64,000 nucleotides of DNA from Pyxidicoccus parkwaysis (GTDB lineage Bacteria > Myxococcota > Myxococcia > Myxococcales > Myxococcaceae). A program made the translations under genes and the position numbers. Below the pieces are notes generated by a model. It was not told where the DNA came from. It made no database searches and saw only the letters and a program-made list of their open reading frames with translations. Each line of letters starts with the position of its first letter. Positions within the stretch are counted from its first letter, which is position 1. Shown piece after piece: positions 10,423 to 20,041 of this stretch. The stretch lies in contig NZ_CP071090.1 in the NCBI RefSeq assembly GCF_017301735.1, positions 4,020,001-4,084,000 of the forward strand. The letters are read 5' to 3'.

Positions 10423-12681
10423 ATGCGCGTGAAGGTGGGGCTCCTGGCCATGGTGTTCCTGTCGGCCTCGGTGGCTGGAGCCGAGGCGAGCAGCGTCATC
10501 GTCGGCACGGTGAGAGATGCCGAGACGAAGCAGCCCATCCCCGAAGTCGTCATCACGGCGACCTCGCCGTCGCTACAGGGCGAGCAGACCGTCGTGACAG
10601 ACGACCAGGGGCAGTACTGGATTCAGGATCTACCTCCAGGGACGTACACCGTGCGGTTCGAGAGGGCTCTGTTCCGGCCGTATGCGCGAAGTGACGTACC
10701 GCTGAAGGCGGGGCGCACCCTCCGGCTCGAGGTGTTGCTCGTTGGCGATACGGATGCGGAGGACGACTTCGGCTGCGTTCCGCCGCCCGTCGATGTCAGC
10801 AGTTCGACGACAGGCCAGGACTCCGTCTTCTACGGCAAGCTCGACCGGGTGCTGGGCAGGTCTTCGGACGCACTCGGCGCGGTGCGCGCAGCCGAAGATT
10901 TCGCGCCGCTCGTCCCCGATGTGATGGACGTGGCTGGAGGTCTCTCCATCAACGGTGCCTCCGTCTTCGAGAACGACTACCAACTGGACAGCCTGTCCGT
11001 GCGCGACGCGGTGCTGGGGCTCCATGCGCTTTCGCTGAGCAACGAGTTGCTCGTGTTCACCAACGTCGTCACGGGGGGATATCTGCCGCAGTACGCCCAT
11101 GCCACGGGAGGGATCCTGAACGCAGTGACACCGTCGGGCACCAACGACCTGAATGGCTCCGTCTTTGCCTTCTGGACGCCGGGCCTGCTGGAGGGAAGGC
11201 GCGAGAGCACGGGGCTCGCGATCCAGGACGCGCTCAAGCACCAGGGAGACTTCGGTGCCACCCTGAGCGGCCCGTTGCTCGAGGACAAGCTCTGGTTCTT
11301 CGCGGGAGTCACTCCCGCGATGAGCCGGTTGGAGCGGACGCCGCAGACGGGCAGCCCAGACACCTCGCGGACCTTCGACGATGCGCGCAGCCTCCAGGCC
11401 CTGGGCAAGCTGACGTACCTCATCAGTCAGGACCACAATGTGTCGCTGGCGCTCATCACCGCTCCGTCTGTTCTGGAGGAAGGGAGTGTCGACTCGACGC
11501 TGGGCGCCCTTCACTACTTCGGCACGTTCGCGGACAAGAAGGTCCTGGTCGAGGTCAGCGCGGGCTGGCTGTCCCGGCGGGTGACACCTCGGGAGGGCGA
11601 AGTCAGCGCGGCCGACCAGTACCAGGTCAACGCCAATGCCACATGGATGGCCAAGTGGGTGGCCATGCACGTGATGAAGGCAGGCGTGAGCTCGGAATGG
11701 CTCGTCCACGAGCGGCCGGGCGCGAAGGCTCCCAGCCAGGTCTTCGGGGGCTACGTGCAGGACAGCGCCATGTTCCTCAATCGGTTCACCCTGAATGTCG
11801 GCGCCCGTTACGACGTGCAGCGCCTCGAAGAAGCGGGCCATGGCCACGTCACCACGGCAAGGCTCTCGCCTCGCGTGGGCCTCGTCATCGACCCGTGGGC
11901 CAACAGTCAGACGAAGGTGTTTGCCCAATATGGGCGGTTCCAGGGACTGATTCCGTTGGGGCTCGTGGATGCGACGGAGGACGTGACGCTGGACCCGGAC
12001 CTCCAGCCCCTGGCTTCGCACGAGCTCATCGCGGGATTCGAGCACGAGGTCGTGGCGAACGTGGCCCTCGGCGCGACGTATACACACCGGAGGTTGGAGG
12101 ACGGGCTTGCGCTCGTGCCCCGGGCGGACGAAAGCGGTGTCGTGCTCGCCAATCCCGGCTCCGGGCTCGCCGCGGACTCGCCGCGCGCGGCGCGCAACCA
12201 CGATGCGGTGACGGTGGAGTTGCACCGCATTGCCCTGTCAGGCTGGCAGGGACAGATCAGCTACACGTGGTCCAGGCTGACCGGAAACTACGTGAGCCCG
12301 TTTACCGAGTGGACCGCGCTCGAGCCGGAGCGGCGGTTGCCGTTGGACAGGCCTCATGTGGTTCGCGCCTACGCGTCCCGGGAGCTCCGCTTCGACCGCC
12401 ACCGTCGGTGGCATGCGGATGTGGGCGCTTCATACCTGGGGGCTTCGGGCCTGCTGCTGGAGGACGCGGGAAAGCGCACGCCGTGGATGCAGTCGTTGGA
12501 CGTGTACCTCGACCTCCGGTACGCGCCGCTCGAGTCGCAGGAGGTGACGTTCCGCCTCGACGTGTTCAACGTCCTCAACTCGCAGGAGCCGGCTCAGGTG
12601 GCAGAGCACGGCACGGGCCTCGCTCCCGTGCGCTACCAGGCTCCGCGTCAGGTGCGGCTCGGCGTGCGGTATGACTTCTGA
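10423..12681 (+). CDS. TonB-dependent-receptor-like outer membrane protein with carboxypeptidase-regulatory domain
   Basis: A 752-residue protein with a signal peptide (MRVKVGLLAMVFLSASVAGA), then a carboxypeptidase-regulatory-like domain (about 25-105, GTVRDAETKQPIPEVVITA and LPPGTYTV), a plug-like region (about 130-240) with the NAVTPSGTN-type segment, and a long beta-barrel domain ending in an aromatic residue (...RYDF), as outer membrane proteins do. I see no clear TonB box. This architecture resembles the Oar-type receptors common in myxobacteria; the substrate is unknown. The start at 10423 has AAGGGA upstream; an earlier in-frame ATG at 10381 region would spoil the signal peptide. Confidence 0.75.
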   Translation: MRVKVGLLAMVFLSASVAGAEASSVIVGTVRDAETKQPIPEVVITATSPSLQGEQTVVTDDQGQYWIQDLPPGTYTVRFERALFRPYARSDVPLKAGRTLRLEVLLVGDTDAEDDFGCVPPPVDVSSSTTGQDSVFYGKLDRVLGRSSDALGAVRAAEDFAPLVPDVMDVAGGLSINGASVFENDYQLDSLSVRDAVLGLHALSLSNELLVFTNVVTGGYLPQYAHATGGILNAVTPSGTNDLNGSVFAFWTPGLLEGRRESTGLAIQDALKHQGDFGATLSGPLLEDKLWFFAGVTPAMSRLERTPQTGSPDTSRTFDDARSLQALGKLTYLISQDHNVSLALITAPSVLEEGSVDSTLGALHYFGTFADKKVLVEVSAGWLSRRVTPREGEVSAADQYQVNANATWMAKWVAMHVMKAGVSSEWLVHERPGAKAPSQVFGGYVQDSAMFLNRFTLNVGARYDVQRLEEAGHGHVTTARLSPRVGLVIDPWANSQTKVFAQYGRFQGLIPLGLVDATEDVTLDPDLQPLASHELIAGFEHEVVANVALGATYTHRRLEDGLALVPRADESGVVLANPGSGLAADSPRAARNHDAVTVELHRIALSGWQGQISYTWSRLTGNYVSPFTEWTALEPERRLPLDRPHVVRAYASRELRFDRHRRWHADVGASYLGASGLLLEDAGKRTPWMQSLDVYLDLRYAPLESQEVTFRLDVFNVLNSQEPAQVAEHGTGLAPVRYQAPRQVRLGVRYDF

Positions 12682-12683
12682 TG

Positions 12684-12720
12684 TGCCGACGCCGGGCGCA
12701 TGGAAGCCCTGGCGTCGGCA
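12684..12720 (+). terminator. hairpin directly after the outer membrane receptor gene
   Basis: TGCCGACGCC at 12684-12693 pairs perfectly with GGCGTCGGCA at 12711-12720, and an inner GGGC/GCCC pair lengthens the stem. It begins two bases after the stop codon. There is no T-run after it, so it may work as an mRNA 3' stabiliser or a weak terminator. Confidence 0.5.
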
Positions 12721-12925
12721 CGTGGGCGCAGTTCCTCAAGGAGCGGTTTGCATCGCGACGCACTGCTCCAGAAGCCTGGCAATTTCGAGAGGGCTTGGGT
12801 TTTTCCCCAGGCTCCTGTTCCCTTCGTCCCCGCGCGTCGTGCAACATGGTTGCGGTTTCGGGCGCACCCTGACAGTTGAACACCCGAGCTCAACCATGCC
12901 TCGAACGAAGCGAGGAGCTACCCTG

Positions 12926-14689
12926 ATGCCCCGCACGACGCTCTCCCCCTGGACGGTCCTGGCCAGCGCCTGCGTGCTGGTTGTAGCGGGTCCTGCGCAA
13001 GCCGCGAAGTCACCCGCTGCGCGGATGAAGGCGCTGGCCGATCGAGCCGTTGCGCTCGGGCTGGAGGAGGACCCGGTCTCCGGCTACATCCTCGGACTGC
13101 CGCTGCCGGACCACGCGCACTGGTCGCCGCGCGCGCCGGCCGACATCGCCCGCATCGACGCGGCCGAGGACTCGATGTGGGCCGAGTTGCGGACCCTCGA
13201 TCCCGCCGCGCTGACTACACCCGCGCTGAAGCTCGACCACGCGCTGCTGACCGAGCGCCTCGCCGTGCAGAAAGGCCTGCGGGTGTGCCGGAGCGAGCTG
13301 TGGAACGTCAACCACATGGACGGCTGGCAGCTGACGCTGGCGAAGTACGCGCGGTTCCAGCCGGTGGGCACCGCCGCCGAACGCAAACAGGCGTTGAAGC
13401 GCTGGTCGGCGCTACCGGCCTTCGTCGAACAGGAGATTGCCAATCTGCGGCGCGGGCTGGTGGCCGGCTATTCGGCGCCGCAAAGCGTGGTCCGCCACGT
13501 GATCAGCCAGGTCAACGGTCTGGCCACGGCCAAAGTCGAAGCGTCACCGTTGGCCGAGCCGGCGCGGCGCAGCAAGGACGCGGCGTTCAAGGCTGCCTTC
13601 GAGGCGGTGATCCGCGACCGGGCCAACCCGGCCTTGGCGCGCTACCGGGACTTCCTCGAGCAGGAATACCTGCCCAAGGCGCGCACGGCGTTGGCGGTGT
13701 CGGCCAATCCAGACGGCAAGGCCTGCTACGACGCCTCGCTGCGCGCCTACACCACGCTCGATCGCAAGGCCCAGGAGGTTCACGACCTCGGCGCGAAGAC
13801 GGTGGCGGCGAACAAGGCCGACATCGCCGAGATGGGCGAGAAGCTGTATGGCACCCGCGATTTCGGTCAGCTCCTGGCGCGCGTGCGCGAGGCCAAGGAC
13901 AACCGGTTCGCCAGCGAGCAGGAGCTGGTGGACTACTCGCGCGCGGTGGTCGAGCGCGCTCGCGAGGCCAGCCAGTCGCTGTTCCTGGCGATGCCGGAGC
14001 AGGAGATGAAGGTCGAACCCTTCGAGGACTTCATGCGCGGCTCCGGCATGAGCTCTCACTACGAGGAAGTGGCCAATCCCAAGCTGCCGGCCTACTACCG
14101 AATCAACAGCGAGGAATGGAAGAACGAATCCCGCGGCGCCGCCGAGATCACGGCGGTGCACGAGGGCTATCCCGGCCACCACATGCAACTGGCCTTCGCC
14201 TTCACCCAGACCAAGACTCCGCTGGCCCAGCTCAGCTTCAACTCGGCCTTCGCCGAAGGCTGGGGTCGCTACTCGGAGCGACTGGCCGAGGATGCGGGCG
14301 TCTACAGCAACGACTACGCGAAGATTCAACGTCGTGCCTGGCCGGCGCGCGGCATGGTCGCCGACACCGGCCTGCATGCGCTCGGCTGGAGCCGCGAGCA
14401 GACCATCGACTACCTCAAGGAGAGCGGCCGCTTCGGCCCGGCCGAGTCCGAGGCCCTGGTCGACCGCATGGCGATGTGGCCGGGCCAGCTGACGGCCTAT
14501 GATTCCGGCGCGCTCGAAATCGCCGCCCTGCGTGAGCAGGCCGAGGCGAAGCTGGGCAATCGCTTCGACCTGCGCCGCTTCCACGACGTAGTGCTGCGCC
14601 GAGGCAACGTACCGCTGAAGGTACTGCGCGACGACGTCGAGGCGTGGATCGCGGCGGAGACGGCCAAAGCAACACAAGGGACCAGGTAG
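12926..14689 (+). CDS. DUF885-family secreted putative metallopeptidase
   Basis: A 587-residue DUF885 protein with a signal peptide (cleavage after GPAQA). Near residue 412 it has HEGYPGHH, the HExxxxH-like metal-binding signature of this family, followed by FNSAFAEGWGRYSE, whose glutamate is a likely additional ligand. DUF885 enzymes are thought to be peptidases, but the substrate is undefined. The start at 12926 has GAGGAG 8 bases upstream; an in-frame ATG at 12896 is possible but has no such site. Leu and Ala codon choice (more TTG, AAT and CGG than the flanking genes) looks a little foreign, so lateral acquisition is possible. Confidence 0.8.
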   Translation: MPRTTLSPWTVLASACVLVVAGPAQAAKSPAARMKALADRAVALGLEEDPVSGYILGLPLPDHAHWSPRAPADIARIDAAEDSMWAELRTLDPAALTTPALKLDHALLTERLAVQKGLRVCRSELWNVNHMDGWQLTLAKYARFQPVGTAAERKQALKRWSALPAFVEQEIANLRRGLVAGYSAPQSVVRHVISQVNGLATAKVEASPLAEPARRSKDAAFKAAFEAVIRDRANPALARYRDFLEQEYLPKARTALAVSANPDGKACYDASLRAYTTLDRKAQEVHDLGAKTVAANKADIAEMGEKLYGTRDFGQLLARVREAKDNRFASEQELVDYSRAVVERAREASQSLFLAMPEQEMKVEPFEDFMRGSGMSSHYEEVANPKLPAYYRINSEEWKNESRGAAEITAVHEGYPGHHMQLAFAFTQTKTPLAQLSFNSAFAEGWGRYSERLAEDAGVYSNDYAKIQRRAWPARGMVADTGLHALGWSREQTIDYLKESGRFGPAESEALVDRMAMWPGQLTAYDSGALEIAALREQAEAKLGNRFDLRRFHDVVLRRGNVPLKVLRDDVEAWIAAETAKATQGTR

Positions 14690-14764
14690 GTTTTCGTCGT
14701 GCCGCGTCCTGGTACGAAGCTGACCCGGTTCGAGCGGCGCGTACTCAGCTCGAAGTGAGCCCGC

Positions 14765-14784
14765 GTGACGGTATACGCCGTCAC
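14765..14784. terminator. hairpin between converging genes
   Basis: GTGACGG (14765-14771) and CCGTCAC (14778-14784) form a 7-bp stem with a TATACG loop. It lies between the DUF885 gene and the converging aminotransferase gene, so it could act for both strands. There is no clear T-run. Confidence 0.4.
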
Positions 14785-14857
14785 CCAAGGCTCTCAGGCT
14801 TCGTCATCACCTGCGACCGCCTGCTCGCGTATCTCTGAAGCCACCGCAGGCGCTGCG

Positions 14858-16048
14858 TCACTTGCGCGGCAGCTTCGCGCGCAGGCGCTTCACCGCCTCG
14901 TCCAGCACGCCGTCCGTCTTGCAGAAGGCGAAGCGCGCCATCCCCTGCCCCAGGTGGCGGTGCTCCGGGCTGTAGAAGACGCTCGGAGGAATCGCCGCCA
15001 CGCCCACCTCGGACACGAGGTGACGGCAGAACGCGATGTCATCCGCGAAGCCGTACTTCGCGATGTCCGCGAGGATGAAGTAGCTGCCCTGCGGCGTGAA
15101 GGCCGTCAGCCCCGACTCCCGCAGTCCGCCCAACAGTCGCTCCCGCTTCGCCAGGTACGTCGCCGTCAGCTCCGCGTAGTACGCATCCGGCAACCGCAGC
15201 GCCGCCGCCATGGCCGCCTGTAGCGGCGACGCCGTGGCGAACGTCACGAACTGGTGGGCCCGCTGCACCGCGTCCCGCAGCGGCGGCGGCGCGATGATCC
15301 ACCCCACCTTCCACCCCGTGAGGCTGAACGTCTTCCCTCCGCTGCTCACCGTGACGGTGCGCTCCGCGAGGCCCGGCAGCGTGGCCGGCCGCAGGTGCTT
15401 CGCGGGGCCGAAGACGATGTGCTCGTACACCTCGTCGGACAGCACCTTCACGTCGTACTCGGCGCACAGCCCTCCGAGGAACTCCAATTCCTCGCGGGTG
15501 AACACCTTGCCCGTCGGGTTGTGCGGCGAGTTGAGGATGAGCAGCCGCGTCTTCGGCCCGAAGGCGGCGCGCACCTCGTCGCGGTCGAACCACCACTCCG
15601 CATGCGCCGCGTCCGGCGGACGCAGCGGCACGTAGCGCGCGGTGGCTCCCACGAAGGTGATGTTGGCGTCGTATGAGTCGTAGAACGGCTCGAAGGCCAC
15701 CACCTCGTCGCCCGGGTCCACGAGGCCCAGAATCACGTCGAGGATGGCCTCGGTGGCGCCGCTCGTCACCGTCACCATGGTGTCCGGGTCCACCTGCTGG
15801 CCGTAGAAGCGCGCGGCGTGCTCGGCGATGGCGTTGCGCAGGTCCTTCGCGCCCATGCCCATGGCGTACTGATTCACGCCGTCGCGGATGGCCTTCTGCG
15901 CGGCCTCCTTGACGGCGTCGGGCCCGTCGAAGTCGGGGAAGCCTTGCCCCAGGTTGACGGCGCCGTGCTTCGCGGCCAGCGCGCTGAACTCGGAGAAGAC
16001 GGTGGTGCCGAAGCGGGTGACTCGCTGCGCGGACACAGGCCGGGACAT
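14858..16048 (-). CDS. PLP-dependent aminotransferase, class I/II (methionine/kynurenine aminotransferase-like)
   Basis: A 396-residue fold-type I aminotransferase. The N-terminus carries VNLGQGFPDFDGP, typical of the YbdL/kynurenine aminotransferase group. The NSPHNPTGK segment, the SDEVYEH segment and the PLP-lysine motif SSGGKTFSLTGWKVGW are all present, and the C-terminal Arg segment MARFAFCK is intact. Likely donors are methionine, glutamine or aromatic amino acids; the exact substrate is not readable. The start at 16048 has GAGGAG 9 bases upstream. It lies 65 bp after the PAP2 gene on the same strand, so it could be the last gene of that operon. Confidence 0.9.
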   Translation of the reverse strand: MSRPVSAQRVTRFGTTVFSEFSALAAKHGAVNLGQGFPDFDGPDAVKEAAQKAIRDGVNQYAMGMGAKDLRNAIAEHAARFYGQQVDPDTMVTVTSGATEAILDVILGLVDPGDEVVAFEPFYDSYDANITFVGATARYVPLRPPDAAHAEWWFDRDEVRAAFGPKTRLLILNSPHNPTGKVFTREELEFLGGLCAEYDVKVLSDEVYEHIVFGPAKHLRPATLPGLAERTVTVSSGGKTFSLTGWKVGWIIAPPPLRDAVQRAHQFVTFATASPLQAAMAAALRLPDAYYAELTATYLAKRERLLGGLRESGLTAFTPQGSYFILADIAKYGFADDIAFCRHLVSEVGVAAIPPSVFYSPEHRHLGQGMARFAFCKTDGVLDEAVKRLRAKLPRK

Positions 16049-16113
16049 GGAGGTTGGCTCCTCATGGCCGGGCCCTTGGAGTGTAGGGGGGAACGACGCG
16101 GCGCCGGCCGGCT

Positions 16114-17094
16114 TCAGGGCCGTACGATAGCGTCCACCGGGACGGAGCGCGCGGCTCTCTCGCCTTCCCGCTGCCGGGCGGCCCGGCACAGCCCCAGGGC
16201 CAGCCCCGCCACCACCATGACCAGCGGTACCGCGCACAGCAGGTCCGTGGCGTAGTGGAACCGACCCGCCAGGGTGGCGATGATGAGCCCGATGCCCGGC
16301 CCCAGCATCAACCGGAATATCGGCTTGTGGAACCGCCACGCGTAGAAGAGCACCAGCAGCGTCGTGCCGGTGTGCCCCGACGGGAAGCAGTCCCTCGCGT
16401 ACCTCGGCGCGCGCATCAGCGAGTCCAACACCGGCGTCAGCACCGCGCCCTGCAGCGGCCCGCTGAACTCACCGATGAGGAAGTACCGAGGCCCCACGGC
16501 GGGCACCAGCGCGTACGCCGCGTAGTTGAAGAGGAACAGCAGCCCCAACCCGGTGAGGTACTCGTTGAAGTCGGAGAAGACGCCCCGCGCCCGACGGTAC
16601 AGCGCGATGCCCAGCACCAGCGGCCAGACGAAGTGGCCGTAGTAGCAGATGAGCAGGATGTCGTTGAGCCACGGCGGGATGATGCGCCCCAGCTCCACCG
16701 CCGCCTGGAAGCCGAACAGCTTCTGGTCCGCGGCCACCAGCTGCGCGTCCTTCAGGATGGGGTTGAGCGTGTCCACCACCGGCCCCAGCCAGCCGTGCGA
16801 CAGCACCGCCACCGGCAGGAGCCACCAGTCCGCCGCGACGGTGAGCCAGCGTTGGCCCGGGAACGAGGCCTCCGCCGTGCGAAGCACCAGCGGGCCGGCC
16901 GCGAAGAGGGCGAACAGGCCCGCGTTGCGCAGCGCATGCGGCGCCCAGCGGCCAGGCCCCACGAGCACCAGCGCGCCCAGCGAGCAGGCAACCAACACCA
17001 CGAGGTCCACCGCGGTGAGGTTCACCTGCACGCCTCGCTCGGACTTCAGCAGCGCCGCCAGGCCTCGCGGATTCTGGAAGGTCACGGAGCTCAC
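16114..17094 (-). CDS. PAP2-superfamily membrane protein, Aur1/IPC-synthase-like
   Basis: A 326-residue membrane protein with about six to eight hydrophobic segments. The PAP2 catalytic motifs are CFPSGHTGT (motif 2) and GRFHYATDLL (motif 3); upstream, AVGPRYFL resembles the conserved block of the Aur1/inositol-phosphorylceramide synthase branch rather than simple phosphatases. Its location beside ceramide genes makes a role in attaching or removing a phospho-head-group on ceramide plausible, but this is inference. It starts at GTG, overlapping the exporter stop by four bases (GTGA), so the two are translationally coupled. Confidence 0.8.
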   Translation of the reverse strand: MSSVTFQNPRGLAALLKSERGVQVNLTAVDLVVLVACSLGALVLVGPGRWAPHALRNAGLFALFAAGPLVLRTAEASFPGQRWLTVAADWWLLPVAVLSHGWLGPVVDTLNPILKDAQLVAADQKLFGFQAAVELGRIIPPWLNDILLICYYGHFVWPLVLGIALYRRARGVFSDFNEYLTGLGLLFLFNYAAYALVPAVGPRYFLIGEFSGPLQGAVLTPVLDSLMRAPRYARDCFPSGHTGTTLLVLFYAWRFHKPIFRLMLGPGIGLIIATLAGRFHYATDLLCAVPLVMVVAGLALGLCRAARQREGERAARSVPVDAIVRP

Positions 17095-19613
17095 GCCGAC
17101 TTGCGCTCCCCCGGCGCCTCACTGCTGCTCACGCCAGTCACACCGAGCTCGAGGCTCCGCACGAGGGCACCCTCCCCCACTGCGGCCGCCTTGCGCCCCT
17201 TCCACCGCTCCAGGAGGGCAAGCATCGCGGGGAAGAAGACGGTCGTCCCCAGGAAGGTGCACACGACCCCGAGCAGTGCAATCTGTCCGATGCTGCGCAA
17301 CCCCTGGTGGTTGGCGATGAGCAACGCGCCATAGCCCGCCGCGTTGGACAGCGTCGCCACCACGGCCGCCAACCCCGTGTGCCGCACCACCTTGCCGAGC
17401 GAGCCGGGCCCCTCTTCCTCGTACCGGTGGAACAGGTGCACCGAGTTGTCCACGGCGATGGCGAGCAGGTTGGGCAGCACCACCGCGTTGATGAAGTTGA
17501 GCTGCACGTCGAACAGGTACATTCCGCCCGCCAGGCACGTCATGCCCAGGAACAGGGGCCCGGTGACGAGCAGCGCGCGCTTGAAGCTGCGCATGCTCAC
17601 GAGGATGACGAGGAACACCACCGCGGCCGCGGACCAGAGGATGAGCGGCCCGTCCCCGCGCACCAGCGCGAAGATGCGCGCGGCGATGCGGTTGCTGTCC
17701 AGCACCGCCATGTCGATGCCGCGCGCCTTGGTGGCCTCCACCACCTGGTCGATCTGCGCCGCCCAGCGCTTCAGGTCCTCCGTGTCGTAGTTGGACACCG
17801 AGGGGAACAGCAGCAGGAACGTGCCCTTGCCGTCCGTGGCCTCGAAGCGGCGGCGGACCTCCACCGGCAGCGAGTCCAGCCCGTACGGCTTCGCGTCCAG
17901 CATCTGCTGGAAGCCCTTCAGCCGCGCATCCTCCTGCGCCGACGCGGGCAGCCCGTGCAGCAGCTTGCGGATGCCGTCGATCTCCGCCTCGCGGCGCTGC
18001 AAGTCGTGAGGCACCAGGTCGTTGAGGGACGCGCTGCGCAGGAACACGGAGTCCGCGCCATTCTTGCGCTTCACCTCCGCGATGACGTCCTCCACCTGCG
18101 CGGCCTGCTTCGTGTCCTCCACCAGGAAGATGGCCGGATTGAGCGGCTGGCCGAGCTGCTCGGTGACGTGGTCGTCCAGGCGCGTGGCCGGCGAGTCACC
18201 CTTCAGCTTGCGCATGTCCGTCTCGAAGCCGAGCCTCGGAGCAATGGCCACGGAGTAGCCCGCGAAGGCCACCACCGACAGGGCGATGCTGACGATGACC
18301 CACGTGGGCCACCGCCGCCACTCGCGCTCGGGCTTCGCCTGCGCCGGGGCCTCCCCCGCCGCGTTCTCAGGCGTGGCCGCGGGAGCGGAGTCCTTGCGCG
18401 CGGGGCGCAGCCGCTCGGCGATGGCGAGCAGCGAGGGGCCCATGGCGTACGCCGCCAGCACCGCCAGCAGCACCCCCATGCCGGCCAGCAGGCCGAACTG
18501 GTTGAAGGCCTGGAACTGCGCCAGCAGCAGCACGAAGAAGGCCGCCGCGTTGGTGAGCGCCGAGGTGACGGCGCCGCTGAACGTCCCGCCCACCGCGGCC
18601 TTCAGCGCGTCACGCGCGGACTGGTGCTCGCGCTCCTCCCAGTACCGCATGCACAGGTGCACGCCGTACTCGATGCCCAGGCCGATGAGGATGGCGACGA
18701 GGAAGCCCGTCACCACGTTGAGGTGGCCGATGAAGACCTGCGCGAAGCCGAACGTGAGCAGGATGCCGACGACGACGGGCAGGCCCACCACCGCCAGCGC
18801 GGCGATGCGCCGGGTGGCCAGCAGGATGAGGCCCACGGCAATCAGCGAGGACAGGATGCCGGCGCGCGACAAGTCGCTGCGCATCACCGCGTCCTCTTCG
18901 ATGCGGTTCTGGAAGTTGCCCGTCGCCTCCAGCTTCACCGCCGGGTAGCGCTCGGACGCCAGCGCGCGGCCGGTGCCCATGGCCAGGTCCACGAAGTGGC
19001 GCGCGAAGTCCAGATCACCCGCCGTCCCCGACGGCTTGATCATCAGGTAGACCTCGGTGCCGTCCTCGTTCGCCAGGTACTCCTTCATCCCCGCGTTGGG
19101 CGTGTGCTTCTTCGCGATGGCGTCGAAGTCCGGCGGCGGCGGCGTGGCCCCCAGGTCGATGTAGAAGGGGTTCGCCTGCTGGCGCTCGTAGCGGACGCGC
19201 GCCTCCAGATCCTTGCGCAGCTCCGCCAGCTTCTCCGCGGGAAGCAGCAGCAAGCCGTGCTGGCGGAAGAAGTCCACGTCATAGCTGTGCTCGACGTAGC
19301 GGACCTCCGGCAGGCCCTCCAGGCGAGTCTTGAGCTCGCCCGCGTAGGCCCGGAGCCGCTCCGGCGTGTCACCCTTCGCCACGAGGACGAGGTACCCGTC
19401 CCCGCCCGCCTTCTGTGACACCCGTGTCAGGTCTTGAACTTCGCGGGCCGCCTGGGGGAGCAGCTCCACGAACGACCCGCGGAACTCCAACCGCGACGCC
19501 AGCGCCATACCTCCGGCCGCCAGCAGCGCGAAGACGAACAAGACCTGCCAGGGCCGGGACACGGCCGCCTGGATGAAACCCTCGAACCACCGCTGTCGCA
19601 GAGACCGCGCCAC
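17091..19613 (-). CDS. MMPL/RND-superfamily lipid exporter (HpnN-like)
   Basis: An 840-residue protein with the RND/MMPL layout: one N-terminal membrane segment, a large periplasmic domain (about 45-250), a block of five or six membrane segments (GILSSLIAVGLILLATRR onward), a second membrane anchor and periplasmic domain, and a final membrane block. It belongs with HpnN/MMPL-type lipid exporters rather than drug pumps. The chosen GTG start at 19613 has GAGGAG six bases upstream; a TTG at 19646 has no such site. Co-translation with the PAP2 gene, and divergence from ceramide genes, suggest it moves a sphingolipid or precursor across the envelope. Confidence 0.85.
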   Translation of the reverse strand: MARSLRQRWFEGFIQAAVSRPWQVLFVFALLAAGGMALASRLEFRGSFVELLPQAAREVQDLTRVSQKAGGDGYLVLVAKGDTPERLRAYAGELKTRLEGLPEVRYVEHSYDVDFFRQHGLLLLPAEKLAELRKDLEARVRYERQQANPFYIDLGATPPPPDFDAIAKKHTPNAGMKEYLANEDGTEVYLMIKPSGTAGDLDFARHFVDLAMGTGRALASERYPAVKLEATGNFQNRIEEDAVMRSDLSRAGILSSLIAVGLILLATRRIAALAVVGLPVVVGILLTFGFAQVFIGHLNVVTGFLVAILIGLGIEYGVHLCMRYWEEREHQSARDALKAAVGGTFSGAVTSALTNAAAFFVLLLAQFQAFNQFGLLAGMGVLLAVLAAYAMGPSLLAIAERLRPARKDSAPAATPENAAGEAPAQAKPEREWRRWPTWVIVSIALSVVAFAGYSVAIAPRLGFETDMRKLKGDSPATRLDDHVTEQLGQPLNPAIFLVEDTKQAAQVEDVIAEVKRKNGADSVFLRSASLNDLVPHDLQRREAEIDGIRKLLHGLPASAQEDARLKGFQQMLDAKPYGLDSLPVEVRRRFEATDGKGTFLLLFPSVSNYDTEDLKRWAAQIDQVVEATKARGIDMAVLDSNRIAARIFALVRGDGPLILWSAAAVVFLVILVSMRSFKRALLVTGPLFLGMTCLAGGMYLFDVQLNFINAVVLPNLLAIAVDNSVHLFHRYEEEGPGSLGKVVRHTGLAAVVATLSNAAGYGALLIANHQGLRSIGQIALLGVVCTFLGTTVFFPAMLALLERWKGRKAAAVGEGALVRSLELGVTGVSSSEAPGERKSA

Positions 19614-20041
19614 CGTCCACTCCTCGATGAAGGCCGGCGAAAGCAAATTCCCAGCCAGTCAATGGCCCCCTCAAACATCAGACCGGAGCGAATGCTTCCG
19701 AGTCTCCGGAGGCCCTCCGGCGGGTGTGCAGCCATCTGCACACGGCGTATTCCAGTATCTACTGGCCAACGCTCGCTGTGCCGGCGGCGTGCCATCAAAG
19801 TCGCGGTGCTGTCAAGCAGGCGTGCCCGGCCGGCGGCCTTGGCAGGGCCCCGAGCAACAGTCCGCGCCTTGACACTGTCGCTAACCCTCTTTATTCACGG
19901 CCCCGCGTCCCCCGTGGGAGGTCGCTGGACGCAGGTTTCCGGAGTCGGAACGAGCCCTGCAAGGGCGGCTGAGCTGACCGGAGATCCGCAGTCCCCCCGA
20001 AGAGGACCCACCCTCCCGACGCAGGACGAGAAAGACCACCC
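19614..20041. other. 428-bp intergenic region between divergent lipid operons
   Basis: There is no convincing gene here. It must hold promoters for both the exporter operon (minus) and the ceramide operon (plus). The only clear promoter-like signal is at 19869-19897. The 145 bases before the spt start would form a long 5' leader, in which I see no obvious riboswitch. Confidence 0.6.
19869..19897 (+). promoter_or_regulatory. sigma70-like promoter candidate for the ceramide operon
   Basis: A perfect TTGACA at 19869-19874 is followed, 17 bases later, by TATTCA at 19892-19897, which matches the first three -10 positions only. The spacing is ideal and the -35 is rare by chance in this GC-rich DNA. 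The start site would lie about 140 bases before spt. Confidence 0.45.
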
